From Boothiomyces macroporosus (lineage: Eukaryota > Chytridiomycota > Chytridiomycetes > Rhizophydiales > Terramycetaceae), in NCBI GenBank assembly GCA_027604185.1, contig JADGKB010000068.1:1-64000 (forward strand): a stretch of DNA of 64,000 bases, given 5' to 3'. The notes below the pieces were generated by a model. The model had not been told where the DNA came from, made no database searches, and worked only from the letters and a program-made list of their open reading frames with translations. Positions 1 through 8,942 of the stretch are shown piece after piece (positions within the stretch are counted from its first letter, which is position 1; each line of letters opens with the position of its first letter). The position numbers were made by a program, and so were the translations under genes.

Positions 1-2
1 TT

Positions 3-941
3 TTATTCATGCTGTTGAATCATTAATGTTTGAATGGCCTTGGAAATAATATTAAAATTGTACTCTACCAACCCCTGCTTTTCAAACTGCTCTTTCCTAA
101 TCAAACAAACTAGTACAAGTTTTCTAATTTAGTGATTCTTACTCATTAATGGTATACAAATATAGCAACATTCCATTATCCAAATGAATTATTGAATTTA
201 ATGGGGTTTCATTTGAATATATAAACGTCATATCTAGAATCACATCAATCATATCCGAGCATAGTTCGTAACTCTGCATATCGACTGTATTAATAACGAG
301 TACCTGGAGAACTATCAGTAGCGATATAAATCTTGCTATTCAAATCAAAAATAAACGCTTTTTCAATCCCTGAATTTGAACAAAACATATTCAATAGATT
401 TTCTAATGCCGGTAATTCTGTAATCAATTTCTGTACAATTTTCGAAAATGCTTCAAAGATAGAGTGGTCGTAGATACTCGTTTGGTGAAAAGATAGATTG
501 ATTTGCTTTTCATTGTCAATCAGCTCATCATTGATTCGTTGGAACACGTCTCTTTGGATATCAATTTTATCGTCATCTGATAATCCATCCACTTTATGAA
601 TAAATATTTCAAATGAAATCTTTGGGTTTTGACTGTAAGCATTCAGCAGAATTGGAATAAGTTTATGCAGCGATTCAATGTAATCATCCTGTGCATCTAC
701 GATATAAACGAGTGAATTTGTAGTAAAGAAATCCAGTTCTATTGAGTCCGGACAGTCCCATACTTGGAAATCGATAAACGAGGAAATATTGATTTTGTGG
801 ATTTTCAAGGTTTGTTCCAGGTAAAGGGTTTCATTGGCTTGCATTTTATTGAAGACTACATTCTGGATACTGGATTTACCTGATCTGGATTAAATTGGCT
901 TACTTTTTCTGTCCCATTAGTAGTATTTTCAACTCATTCAT
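3..941 (-). CDS. GTR2: RagC/Gtr2-type Rag GTPase
   Basis: Small GTPase that pairs with a RagA/Gtr1 partner on the vacuole or lysosome and signals amino-acid sufficiency to TORC1. Splicing three 19-nt introns (885-903, 285-303, 124-142) gives 293 residues. The sequence shows the P-loop GQKKSGKSS near residue 10, FQVWD, VDAQDDY, the Rag-specific HKVDGLSDD in place of NKxD, and the very conserved [13 protein letters not shown] and [15 protein letters not shown] stretches, followed by a C-terminal roadblock-like region ending near IQQHE. The start is the first ATG before the P-loop. Odd point: the switch II region reads WDCPD where RagC normally has WDFPGQ, and about nine residues are missing after it. 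IML1, a GAP-complex subunit for the Rag partner, lies at 27465. The family call is firm; the exact start is likely. Confidence 0.93.
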
Positions 942-1093
942 TTTCAAGATTGAAAAAAGTAAATTTACTTTTGGTAACTTATTTGAATAGGGTTAGGGTT
1001 TTTGATTAACTCTATTTCTACTGTGATAAAGTGGATATCAAGGCAGCTTACTATGCACGAGATTCTTCTGCAGAGTAACACTTTTAATGAAAA

Positions 1094-1993
1094 TCATGAA
1101 TACTTTATTCTTCTTTGAAATTTAATATAAGGTGAATGCAAACCATTATTAAATCCAGCAACCAGTTTTTTCAATCTACTCTTGTCCAGTATCCTAAACA
1201 ATACCCTTAAAGCATCCTTTTCAATGATGTTCTGGTAATGTAAATCCTCTACTATACAATTGGGCAGCTCTATTAACAGTACTGTCAAGTCATTTGGGCC
1301 AATCTTTAATCCAGATAAAAACAGTTTTTGGATTCGGGTTTCTTTAAGTTTGAATGACAAGTACTCCAGACCATCTAAATGAATAGGATTTCCCCATATT
1401 GATAGTGACCTGAGATTAGGTGGCAAATGGTTGCATAAACAAACCAGTCCAGTAGAGGTAATATTATTGTACCCCAACCCCAAAGATTCTAACGTTTGAA
1501 TTCCATTAACCAAATCAAGTATGCCTTCATCCCCGATTCGACATAGAGATAATTCCAATGTCTTTAGTTGCAAATTTATGTTCTTTACGAATGGAGGTTC
1601 GTTATACATGTACAAGTGTGCAGTATTGAATTCTACATGACCAATACCCTGGTCAAATGATCCATTAGTTTTCACTACATCTCCTGCTAATTTGAAATTG
1701 TTTCTTGGTTTTACTATGAGTTTGTTTGTCTTTGGAATATCCAGAATATCAGAAAATACTTCAATTATCGGAAACACTAGAAAGGACTTTCTTATATTAT
1801 GGAATATATCCAGTTGTTTATCTATATACAGTGTTGGCCATATTTTATCGATTTCAATAAAATTTAAAAGGAGGTTAAAGTGGAATAACGAGTTGTTGAA
1901 ATACTTGTTTGTCTTTGATAAGTGGAATATATCCCTAGCTGAAATATACTGTAGTACTAGTATCAACAACTCACTAGGCAATCTTTGAATCAT
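1094..1993 (-). CDS. F-box / leucine-rich repeat protein
   Basis: Intronless 299-residue protein. Residues 1-45 (beginning MIQRLPSELLILVLQYIS) match an F-box: the LP...LL..I and hydrophobic spacing is clear. The C-terminal half has ribonuclease-inhibitor-type leucine-rich repeats such as LETLGLG-like and LRSLSIWGNPI strands. By family knowledge it would be a substrate receptor of an SCF ubiquitin ligase, binding Skp1 through the F-box and the substrate through the repeats; no substrate can be inferred. It lies about 150 bp upstream of the RagC gene on the same strand. Confidence 0.75.
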   Translation of the reverse strand: MIQRLPSELLILVLQYISARDIFHLSKTNKYFNNSLFHFNLLLNFIEIDKIWPTLYIDKQLDIFHNIRKSFLVFPIIEVFSDILDIPKTNKLIVKPRNNFKLAGDVVKTNGSFDQGIGHVEFNTAHLYMYNEPPFVKNINLQLKTLELSLCRIGDEGILDLVNGIQTLESLGLGYNNITSTGLVCLCNHLPPNLRSLSIWGNPIHLDGLEYLSFKLKETRIQKLFLSGLKIGPNDLTVLLIELPNCIVEDLHYQNIIEKDALRVLFRILDKSRLKKLVAGFNNGLHSPYIKFQRRIKYS

Positions 1994-2083
1994 TCTGTGG
2001 CTGTGTTGGAAAGTGTAATTTCAGTAGCCCTAGGTGTATAGAGTAGCCCTAGGGTTCCAATTTAGTATTTATTTAGCCATAAC

Positions 2084-2935
2084 TTATGCTTTATTCTTGG
2101 ATACTAGCTTTGATAGAAAGTGTTTATCAATAACCAACTCGTGATCGTTCAAGTACTCTTCAATCTTACATTTATCCATAAAATACATTTCCAATACTTG
2201 CTTTAATCGTTCCAACCGATACCCATTATCTTCCAATACACGCCTACTCTCTTCAATAACATTAATTTTATAAATAGTTTGTTTGGTACATAGTATCTTG
2301 TTTATCAAGCAAGTTTCTACAAAGTCTAGAATTTCTATTGATAAATGGGGGAGCAGATCTTTGATTCTAGATTCGTATTGGCCAAAGTGGTTCCTGGAGC
2401 AAAAATAACTGTAAATATTTGGATGTATTGTTCTCTTTACTTTTTCTACATCTACTTTTACTGGCTCTTCATTTAGAGTCTCTTGGCTGTTGCTCTTGAC
2501 AATATCAGTAATGTATTTTGTTTTGGGGTGTATTTGCAGTCCTTTTAACGGGTTGCCGGACAGATCTACATAATCCAATTCTATACTTTGATTAAACTCA
2601 CCAAGCTTGTTGTTGCTCAAGTCCAAGTATTTACAGTTGATTATTGATATACTTGAAATTTGATTATTATTTGCTGATAGGTGAGCTATATCGATTTCTT
2701 TTAATTCTTTGATTTTGTTGAATGAAATATTTAATAATTCTAGTTTCTTTAGCTTGATTGAGTTCAATTTGTTTCGCGCCAAAAACAAGTACTGTAAAGA
2801 TGGATAACTTGAAGCATCAAAGTATTCTAGTTGATTGCCAGTTAAATCCAATGTAACAAGATTTAACAATTCATAATTAAAAGATACTCGCTTTGTAAAT
2901 CCAAGATCAAGTATAGTCGTAGCTTTATTTTCCAT
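2084..2935 (-). CDS. leucine-rich repeat protein
   Basis: Intronless 283-residue protein. Residues about 8-135 are a run of short LRRs (LDLTGNQL, LFLARNKL, LNISFNKI, LSANNNQI, LDLSNNKL, VDLSGNPL). The C-terminal half is helical and charged with no motif I recognise. Protein-protein scaffold is the only safe inference. Its start codon is 7 bp from the stop of the upstream stress-protein gene, and an ACGCGT box overlaps that gap. Confidence 0.7.
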   Translation of the reverse strand: MENKATTILDLGFTKRVSFNYELLNLVTLDLTGNQLEYFDASSYPSLQYLFLARNKLNSIKLKKLELLNISFNKIKELKEIDIAHLSANNNQISSISIINCKYLDLSNNKLGEFNQSIELDYVDLSGNPLKGLQIHPKTKYITDIVKSNSQETLNEEPVKVDVEKVKRTIHPNIYSYFCSRNHFGQYESRIKDLLPHLSIEILDFVETCLINKILCTKQTIYKINVIEESRRVLEDNGYRLERLKQVLEMYFMDKCKIEEYLNDHELVIDKHFLSKLVSKNKA

Positions 2936-2937
2936 TT

Positions 2938-2943
2938 ACGCGT
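2938..2943. promoter_or_regulatory. ACGCGT box at a start codon
   Basis: Palindromic ACGCGT two bases upstream of the LRR gene ATG and touching the stop codon of the next gene. The hexamer is the fungal MluI cell-cycle box bound by MBF-type factors. The same word sits at the starts of the universal stress protein, arrestin and 61.6-kb genes. Function here is inferred. Confidence 0.35.
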
Positions 2944-3443
2944 TATTTGCTGCTGAGGGGAACTAGAACAACTGGCGCACGGGAATGATGAATAACATGT
3001 TCAGATACGCTGCCTAATAAAACTCTAGACACAGCACCCAAGCCTCTACTACCAATTATAACCAAATCCGGAGAATCATTTTCAATAACTCGTTCTATTT
3101 CTTGTCTCGCATCCCCATTTACTGCAATTGCATCAACGTGAATATCTTTTGCTTGGAAAAACTTGCCTACTTCTATAAGCATCTCTATTTGTGCTTTCTT
3201 TTGCTCTCCAATGATTGTACATAACGGTAATGCTTCGTAATCCCCGGGTGGAAGCTTCTTGTTTACCATCGAGAACTCGGAGCTCGACCTACAATTTATT
3301 AGAGTAATCTTATCAGTCTGTTTCAAGACATTCTGAAAAGCCCAAGCACAGATTGCATTTGCATTATCAGTATTGCTTGAAATACAAACTAGGACTTTTC
3401 TTGTTGGTGTGTTTGCATTGGAGTGTGAATATACTTTTTCCAT
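2943..3443 (-). CDS. universal stress protein (UspA) domain protein
   Basis: Single-domain, intronless, 166 residues. It has the Rossmann-like USP fold signature VLVCISSN at the N-terminus and the nucleotide-binding motif G-x2-G-x9-G-S (GSRGLGAVSRVLLGS) followed by SEHVIHHSRAPVVLV. ATP-binding USPs act in stress responses; the target in this organism is unknown. ATG is preceded by an ACGCGT box one base upstream, in nearly the same context as the downstream LRR gene. Confidence 0.88.
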   Translation of the reverse strand: MEKVYSHSNANTPTRKVLVCISSNTDNANAICAWAFQNVLKQTDKITLINCRSSSEFSMVNKKLPPGDYEALPLCTIIGEQKKAQIEMLIEVGKFFQAKDIHVDAIAVNGDARQEIERVIENDSPDLVIIGSRGLGAVSRVLLGSVSEHVIHHSRAPVVLVPLSSK

Positions 3444-3444
3444 T

Positions 3445-3450
3445 ACGCGT
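3445..3450. promoter_or_regulatory. ACGCGT box at a start codon
   Basis: ACGCGT one base upstream of the universal stress protein ATG (CAT at 3441-3443 on the plus strand). The flanks (TAACGCGTA then ATGGAAAA) match those at the neighbouring LRR gene, suggesting a shared control element. Confidence 0.35.
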
Positions 3451-3533
3451 TAAAAATAATCACCCTACTCTCTTGGTTGCCTAACAATTAAAGATAATTT
3501 TATCAATTAACTTGTAGAATACTCTTGATCTTT

Positions 3534-4216
3534 TTATTCAGAGGGTCTGTTTACTGCTTTAAATGTGATTGTATCCAGCAACTCGGATTGATTATACAAT
3601 TTACCGACCAATTCATCACCATGAACTACTTGCCCAACACCTTCGGGAGTACCAGTCAAAATCAAGTCGCCTTTTTCTAGTTTCATTATAGAAGAAACGT
3701 GCTCAATAATGCGATTAAAACTAGATTAAAAGGATGTACTTGAAGACCATATCTCTAGTATACCCATGCTGCTTCAATTCACCATTCTTGAAGAGTTTCA
3801 TTTCCAAATTACTGGAATTAATCTTTTCCCTCTTGATTAATTTACCAATTGGTGTGAATGTATCGTACCCTTTGGATACAGTCCTGTATTAATACTAGTA
3901 ACCATGGGTTGCCTTTTTCTTTGGCTTCATTTTGTAGATTCCTAGCAGTCATGTCCAAGCACAAGACTATATAATCAATGTACTGATCCGCATCCGACTG
4001 CTTAATATTTCTTCCGTTCTTTCCTATTACTATACCCAATTCTATTTCATGATGAACCAGACAACCTTTCGGAATTTCTATGTTTTCAGGCTGTTGAATG
4101 ATTGAACTTGGAGGTTTGAGAAAGAACAGTGGCTCTTTTGGGATATTGCTGTTGAGCTCTTTTGCATGCTTTGAATAATTCCATCCAATCGCTACTATTT
4201 TCCTGCAGTTTTGCAT
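3534..4216 (-). CDS. FAHD1: fumarylacetoacetate hydrolase family protein (FAHD1-like)
   Basis: Two 19-nt introns (3884-3902, 3721-3739) restore a 214-residue single FAH domain, the usual size of FAHD1 (acylpyruvase / oxaloacetate decarboxylase, usually mitochondrial). Visible landmarks are [15 protein letters not shown], the metal-site [33 protein letters not shown], and [15 protein letters not shown] near the C-terminus. Without splicing the gene looks frameshifted; both introns fall exactly where the conserved frame changes. The ATG chosen directly precedes the conserved core, so a longer targeting sequence from an upstream exon is possible. Confidence 0.9.
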
Positions 4217-4381
4217 TTTCAAGTAAAGAATTACCAGTAAGTATTGCAATAATATCTACTTTTATGCAGCGTTTTCTATCACTACAATGTCTCAATTCTC
4301 AGTTTCCTCTCACCAACTGTCTACTTTAATGCTGTGTTTGAGATTATACTCTCTCCATCTTGAATAATCGCCAAATTCAAA

Positions 4382-5164
4382 CTATTTATTTTCCTTATCA
4401 GATACAGACTGTCTTAATGAATCTCTAACTGATCGCTGTTTAGAATCAGTAACAGATACTTTAGACTTTCGCTTTTGTGGTTCAGTAGTTTTGTTTGTAT
4501 ACTTTTGGGCAAACAGCAGTGCAACGATATCCAAAGACCAAAACGTATAAGACGGCCCGTCACCAATCTGCGGAATAATAGCACCCAATATACTTACTAT
4601 CAAAAATAGGATGCAAGTTATCCACGGAAACGCGATACAGCACCTATCTCTATTCTTGATTGCACTTTTATCCGCCAAACACCATATTTTGTAACTAATA
4701 AATCCATGCGTTATCAAATTGCTTATTCCCAAAAAACAATTGCAGATATTGAATACAACTAGGTCATAAGAAGAGGGGTTTTGCTGTAAGCCACTGGTTA
4801 TACCAATTACAGTAGCAGCTATATAAAATAAGGGAAATGCAAGTAATCCCAAAACCAGTCTTGATTTTTTTTGATTATCAATTAGCTTGCGCATCAGCAA
4901 GATATATCCTACTTGCAAAAAGACTGAAGAAATGTAATCAAACAGGTAAACTATAGTATTCATCCAATAATATTCTACTGTTCCTGGTTGGATATTGTAC
5001 AGTGAAATTACTTGCTGACAGTAGCAGAATATAAACGCGGATAAATTAGAAACTAGTATGACGATAGATATATAGTTGCGGTTTTTGATTGCTTGCAAGT
5101 CCATTATTGAGAATGCTAGTCCAAGATTTACAAATGCTATAGAGTAGAATACATCCTGCGACAT
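4382..5164 (-). CDS. multi-pass membrane protein, unknown
   Basis: Intronless 260-residue protein with about seven hydrophobic segments (for example YISIVILVSNLSAFIFCY, LVLGLLAFPLFYIAATVIG and ITCILFLIVSILGAIIP) and a basic, Ser-rich C-terminal tail after residue 225. The layout recalls a seven-helix receptor or similar fungal membrane protein, but I see no family signature and assign no function. Confidence 0.6.
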   Translation of the reverse strand: MSQDVFYSIAFVNLGLAFSIMDLQAIKNRNYISIVILVSNLSAFIFCYCQQVISLYNIQPGTVEYYWMNTIVYLFDYISSVFLQVGYILLMRKLIDNQKKSRLVLGLLAFPLFYIAATVIGITSGLQQNPSSYDLVVFNICNCFLGISNLITHGFISYKIWCLADKSAIKNRDRCCIAFPWITCILFLIVSILGAIIPQIGDGPSYTFWSLDIVALLFAQKYTNKTTEPQKRKSKVSVTDSKQRSVRDSLRQSVSDKENK

Positions 5165-5425
5165 TTTGAAATGACGTTTTTCGCGCTCTATTATTCATAT
5201 CTGCCATGTGCATAAATAATTCTCTATCGCCTGATTCCTTTCTACTGTCTTTGAAAGAAACTGTAAGTTATAATCGAAATTAAACTTGAAGTTTAGTATT
5301 GCTAAAGTTAAAGTTAAACAATTTTAAAGTTAAACAATATCAAAGTTATACAAATTATATCAAACTTGATAAAAGCTTAATTAAGCTTTAATAATAGTGT
5401 AACTTATTCTTGTCCGAAAAAGAAA

Positions 5426-6339
5426 ATGCATCAATTTTTTCCGCCAAATGAAAATGAAATTGTAAAACTAGAGCTCCAAATAAAAGCTCTTGAAAGCATA
5501 TTGGACGAATATTCAAAGCAAGAACCACCTTTATTATTACGCTGGAGATCTAAAGTGTACCAACTGATGGTCACTCATAAATTTGAAATCCTGGAAAAAG
5601 ACAAGGAAATCAACAGATTGAATGAATTATTGGATAGATGTAACGAAGAAAAAAAAGAAAAAAACGTGGAGATTCAAGATTTAAAGAATCAGATTTTATA
5701 TAAAGATTCTCTAGTATTAGATTTAAACAGTCAAATCAATCAACTACAAAAAGATAATAGTCAGTTGGAAATAGTGAATACAAAAGAAAGAAATCGATAT
5801 GGAAAGATTAATGAAATGAATATAAACAAAATCAAACAGATACAAGAGTAAGTTCAACTAATGTAGCCTAGTGAATATTGAACTGAGTAATTTATCGAGC
5901 AACATTAATCAGCAGCTGTCAATCATAGATAAGCGAGTACAATTCGCTACTGATCGCTTATTAATGCTCAAAAGTAAAAATATTTAACATAGGTATAAAA
6001 GAACAAGAAGCAAAGAATTTTGAATATGTTAAACAGGAAAAAACTTTGCTTGAATTGGAAGTAGTGCAATTGCAGAAAGATCGGAAAACACTATTGAATC
6101 AATTGTTGAATACAGAGCAACCTTTGAAAGAACTGGAGAAGCAAGATGCTTGTGAAACTGGTTTAGTAGACAGGATTAAAGAATCGAGTTTAACAGAGAC
6201 TAAGGAAAGTGGAGTGAAACAAGAACCAATAGATAAATTAAAAACAGACAATATCAAAGACTCTCAAGTAAAGAAACTAGAAAAGGATAAATTAGAAGCT
6301 TTGGATCAGTTGTCTGAATTGCTATTAAAAATAGTTTAA
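5426..6339 (+). CDS. coiled-coil protein
   Basis: Two 19-nt introns (5848-5866, 5974-5992) join three exons into 291 residues. After the short motif LLLRWRSKVYQLMVTHKFE, nearly the whole protein is charged heptad coiled coil. That motif resembles the RWRxKVxxLMV segment I associate with the centriolar protein CCHCR1, which would fit a flagellated cell, but the match is short and the call is tentative. Divergent from the membrane-protein gene with about 260 bp between them. Confidence 0.6.
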
Positions 6340-6494
6340 TTTTTTTTGTTTTCGAATATTCTAGATTCTACACGACTGTTAATCTAATAGACAGGTACTC
6401 TGGTGTACAGGTATTCTATCTTGGTTTTACATCCATGTATCCATGAGAGCACTTTAAAAATGTAAAAATCCAAGTAATGATCGAATATAATTTA

Positions 6495-6737
6495 TTACAC
6501 TGCAACTGCCTCCTGGTCAAAATCTACTGTTTCCCCTTCCTCCCTAAACTCTTCCACATCATAAATAACCCTAATAATCAGCGAACAAGAGGGACAAGTG
6601 GCAACGTCAATTTCATCCGCAAGGTCTTGTCTGGATATCTGGAATTTGTCTCCGCATGGACAAGGAAAGTAAAACATTTCCTCTTCTTCATTGTATTCGA
6701 AATCTTCTATTTCAATTTCATCATAAAAGGATGTCAT
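6495..6737 (-). CDS. DPH3: diphthamide biosynthesis protein 3 (CSL zinc finger)
   Basis: 80 residues, intronless. CSL zinc-finger protein: the N-terminal [20 protein letters not shown] is followed by PCPCGDKF with two Cys ligands, and [13 protein letters not shown] supplies the second pair. DPH3/Kti11 donates electrons to the radical-SAM Dph1-Dph2 enzyme in the first step of diphthamide synthesis on EF2 and also serves Elongator-dependent tRNA wobble-uridine modification. Full length for the family. A T-run box (CAAAATTTTTTAAC on the minus strand) lies just upstream of the start. Confidence 0.95.
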   Translation of the reverse strand: MTSFYDEIEIEDFEYNEEEEMFYFPCPCGDKFQISRQDLADEIDVATCPSCSLIIRVIYDVEEFREEGETVDFDQEAVAV

Positions 6738-6876
6738 GAATTACAAAAAAAAGTTAAAAAATTTTGAAACTGACAATGAATGATTCACCTGACTTGGATA
6801 ACTAGTTGGTTGGAGTAACTTTAAATGCGTATAAATACCAGCACATTAGTGCATGTCTGAGACTCGTCATATTGAT

Positions 6877-6947
6877 ATCTAAGGATTGGTACTCTAATGT
6901 ATCTAGGATTGGTACTCTAATGTATCTAAGGATTGGTACTCAAATCA
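6877..6947. repeat. three-copy tandem repeat, unit 23-24 bp
   Basis: Three adjoining units at 6877-6900, 6901-6923 and 6924-6947 share the core GGATTGGTACTC. The first two are nearly identical and differ by one base of length; the third diverges at its end. They lie in the 251-bp gap between DPH3 and the small gene at 6989. No coding sense is visible, and nothing else is recognisable in that gap. Confidence 0.8.
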
Positions 6948-6988
6948 GTAGGAGTCTGCTTCAAATAATCGCTGATAGCACACTCAAA

Positions 6989-7308
6989 TCAGTCTGAAAG
7001 TTTACTCGCTGTATTCCAATACATGCTCTTCAAACCCATAATAAATAACAGCCCTAACTTGGACATATTAGACTGTAGTCTTTTTTGTTCTGAAAGAATG
7101 TGCTCATTCGAATCCAAATAGCGCTGCCTTATTTCTGTCTGGTATTGATTCTGATACCTGTCATCTATAATATGGCCACGTGGATAATTAGTGCATTTAC
7201 GTCCATCTGTAGGTTTCACAGCCAGGAACAATTCCAAGTAGATTCCATGATATTGCCTGAGCCATTCCTACTAAAAAAATTCCTCACGGTTGGGCTCACA
7301 GTTTCCAT
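6989..7308 (-). CDS. small hypothetical protein
   Basis: ATG at 7308, a 20-nt intron (7268-7287, GT...AG) and one long exon give 99 residues: a short METVSPT start, then a mixed sequence with YLELFLAVKPTDG and RYQNQYQTEIRQRYL, ending TASKLSD. Without the intron the long frame has no ATG, so splicing is needed. No family recognised. The size and one hydrophobic patch (LGLLFIMGL) would suit a small mitochondrial protein, but that is a guess. Divergent from the DOMON gene, 73 bp between starts. Confidence 0.5.
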
Positions 7309-7381
7309 CTTTTGTCTTCCAAATTTGGACTGTCACAAAGCCTCAAAAGCACACGGAAAAGTTTACAAAGAATAGACAAAA

Positions 7382-8807
7382 ATGAATTTATTTTCATTCC
7401 TTTTATTTACATGTAAAATAATACTAACCAAGTTTCCCTGGCTGCTGGACAAACTTCCGCAAGTGTTCCCGGCACCATTCAAGTATTTGGCAATGCTGAT
7501 GGCCAAGGGAATGTAATTATCACAGTACATGCTGCTGCGAAAGGTTGGGTGTCAATTATGAATGGAGATAATATGGAGGGTACCCAAGTTATCGTTGGAT
7601 GGAACAACAATGGAAAGTACATGATTTCAGATAGGAAAAGTACTGCAACTATTCTTCCTCTTCCGTTCCCTAACACTGCTTCAAAAATAACTACTCTTCA
7701 AGTACCTGCTCCTAGCTGGGCTAACTTGGCATTCTCATTCACCAGACCGCTTTCAAACACAGATATAAAACTAACGAATTCAAGCATATACAGTTATGCC
7801 TATGCTGACCATCCTGTTCGTACACCTACGGATCCTAATACTTCATTTGATATTCATGATAGACATGGAGGGTTTGGTCCTTTGGATTTTACAACTCTTA
7901 AAGTCACCAACAGTAATGGAACTGTTCCTGCACCGAAAGTAGTTGCTGGACCTAGTAGCGGAATTCTTGTTTTGCCAGATAACTTTTCTTATTCCACTCT
8001 TGTTACTGTTCATGCTTACTTGCTAATGTTTGCTTGGATAGTTTGTCCTTTTATCGGAATTTATATAGCCAGATACCTAAAGACTGCTCTTGGTATCTGG
8101 TGGTTGCGTTTACATACTCTGTTCATGTTGGTTGGTGTTTGTATTTGCTCTGTCACTGGTATCTTGTTTATTTTCTTGTATCGGCCTGGGCCTCACTTTG
8201 GGATGGATGGAAATAACCCACACAAAGTAATTATTTCTAATGATAGTTGATTGGTATACTTGTTACTGGTTTATTATTTGCACAAATGATACTGGGTGTA
8301 GTTTCTGATCAACTGTTTGAAGTTAACAGAACTTCTATTCCATGGTATGATCGAGCACATTGGTGGTTGGGAAGGTTGACTTTTTTGGCTGCCTTGGTGA
8401 ACATGTACTTTGGATTTTCTCTGTTCAAGAGCAATTTCGGTTCTGATATGGCTTCCTACTTGCCATATGTAGGATATGCATTGGCTGGAGTGGGCGTATT
8501 GGCAATGATTGCTGGACATTTCATTCATGGTGGACAAGATAGTAAATGCTGATTAACAATAGATCATGTAGCCCCACTTGCAGAACCTGTCAAGCAAAAC
8601 GATTTCAAACCTCCACCAGACTATGAAGACCGTTTTCAAAACAGATATCCACCACAAGATAGAAATCCAGATCGATATCAATCTAGCGACAGATACAATT
8701 CAAGTCCTAGATCCCCTGGAGGTTACACTCAAAGACAAGAAAGGCAACGAACACAGGAAAGGAGAAGAGATGACAGATACAGAGAAGACAGAAACTACCG
8801 GCGTTGA
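7382..8807 (+). CDS. secreted DOMON / cytochrome b561 membrane protein
   Basis: Introns of 20, 20 and 21 nt (7413-7432, 8227-8246, 8542-8562) give 454 residues. Order: signal peptide (MNLFSFLLFTFSLAA), a DOMON heme-binding domain (about 20-190), five or six transmembrane helices of a cytochrome b561 core (about 215-375) with candidate heme histidines in VHAYLLMFAW, LRLHTLFMLV, NNPHK and DRAHWWLGR, and a cytosolic Arg/Asp/Tyr-rich tail. By family knowledge such CYBDOM-type proteins move electrons across the plasma membrane to extracellular acceptors such as ferric iron. Removing the first intron restores the signal peptide, which supports the model. Confidence 0.88.
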
Positions 8808-8942
8808 TTTTTTTTCAATAAATTTAAATATTCCTACTTTTACAATACTGGGGGGCTTCAAAGCTGAATAAATTTGAAAATCCTACTTTGAAAAAGTATA
8901 TTATTTTTTAAATACATCGAATCATGATAAATCCATAAAAAA

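Noticed and set aside
1692..1988. Open frame on the plus strand inside the F-box gene
   Set aside because: It lies wholly antisense to a supported gene, has no family resemblance, and such shadows are common.
2935..3443. Stress-protein and LRR genes, 7 bp apart on one strand, considered as a bicistronic unit
   Set aside because: Each has its own ACGCGT box directly at its ATG, and closely spaced tandem genes (25-45 bp) are usual here; no sign of trans-splicing leaders.
3534..4216. The FAHD1-like and many other genes look frameshifted or broken into several short frames, like pseudogenes
   Set aside because: Each break coincides with an 18-23 nt GT...AG segment whose removal restores the conserved frame, and spliced lengths are multiples of three.
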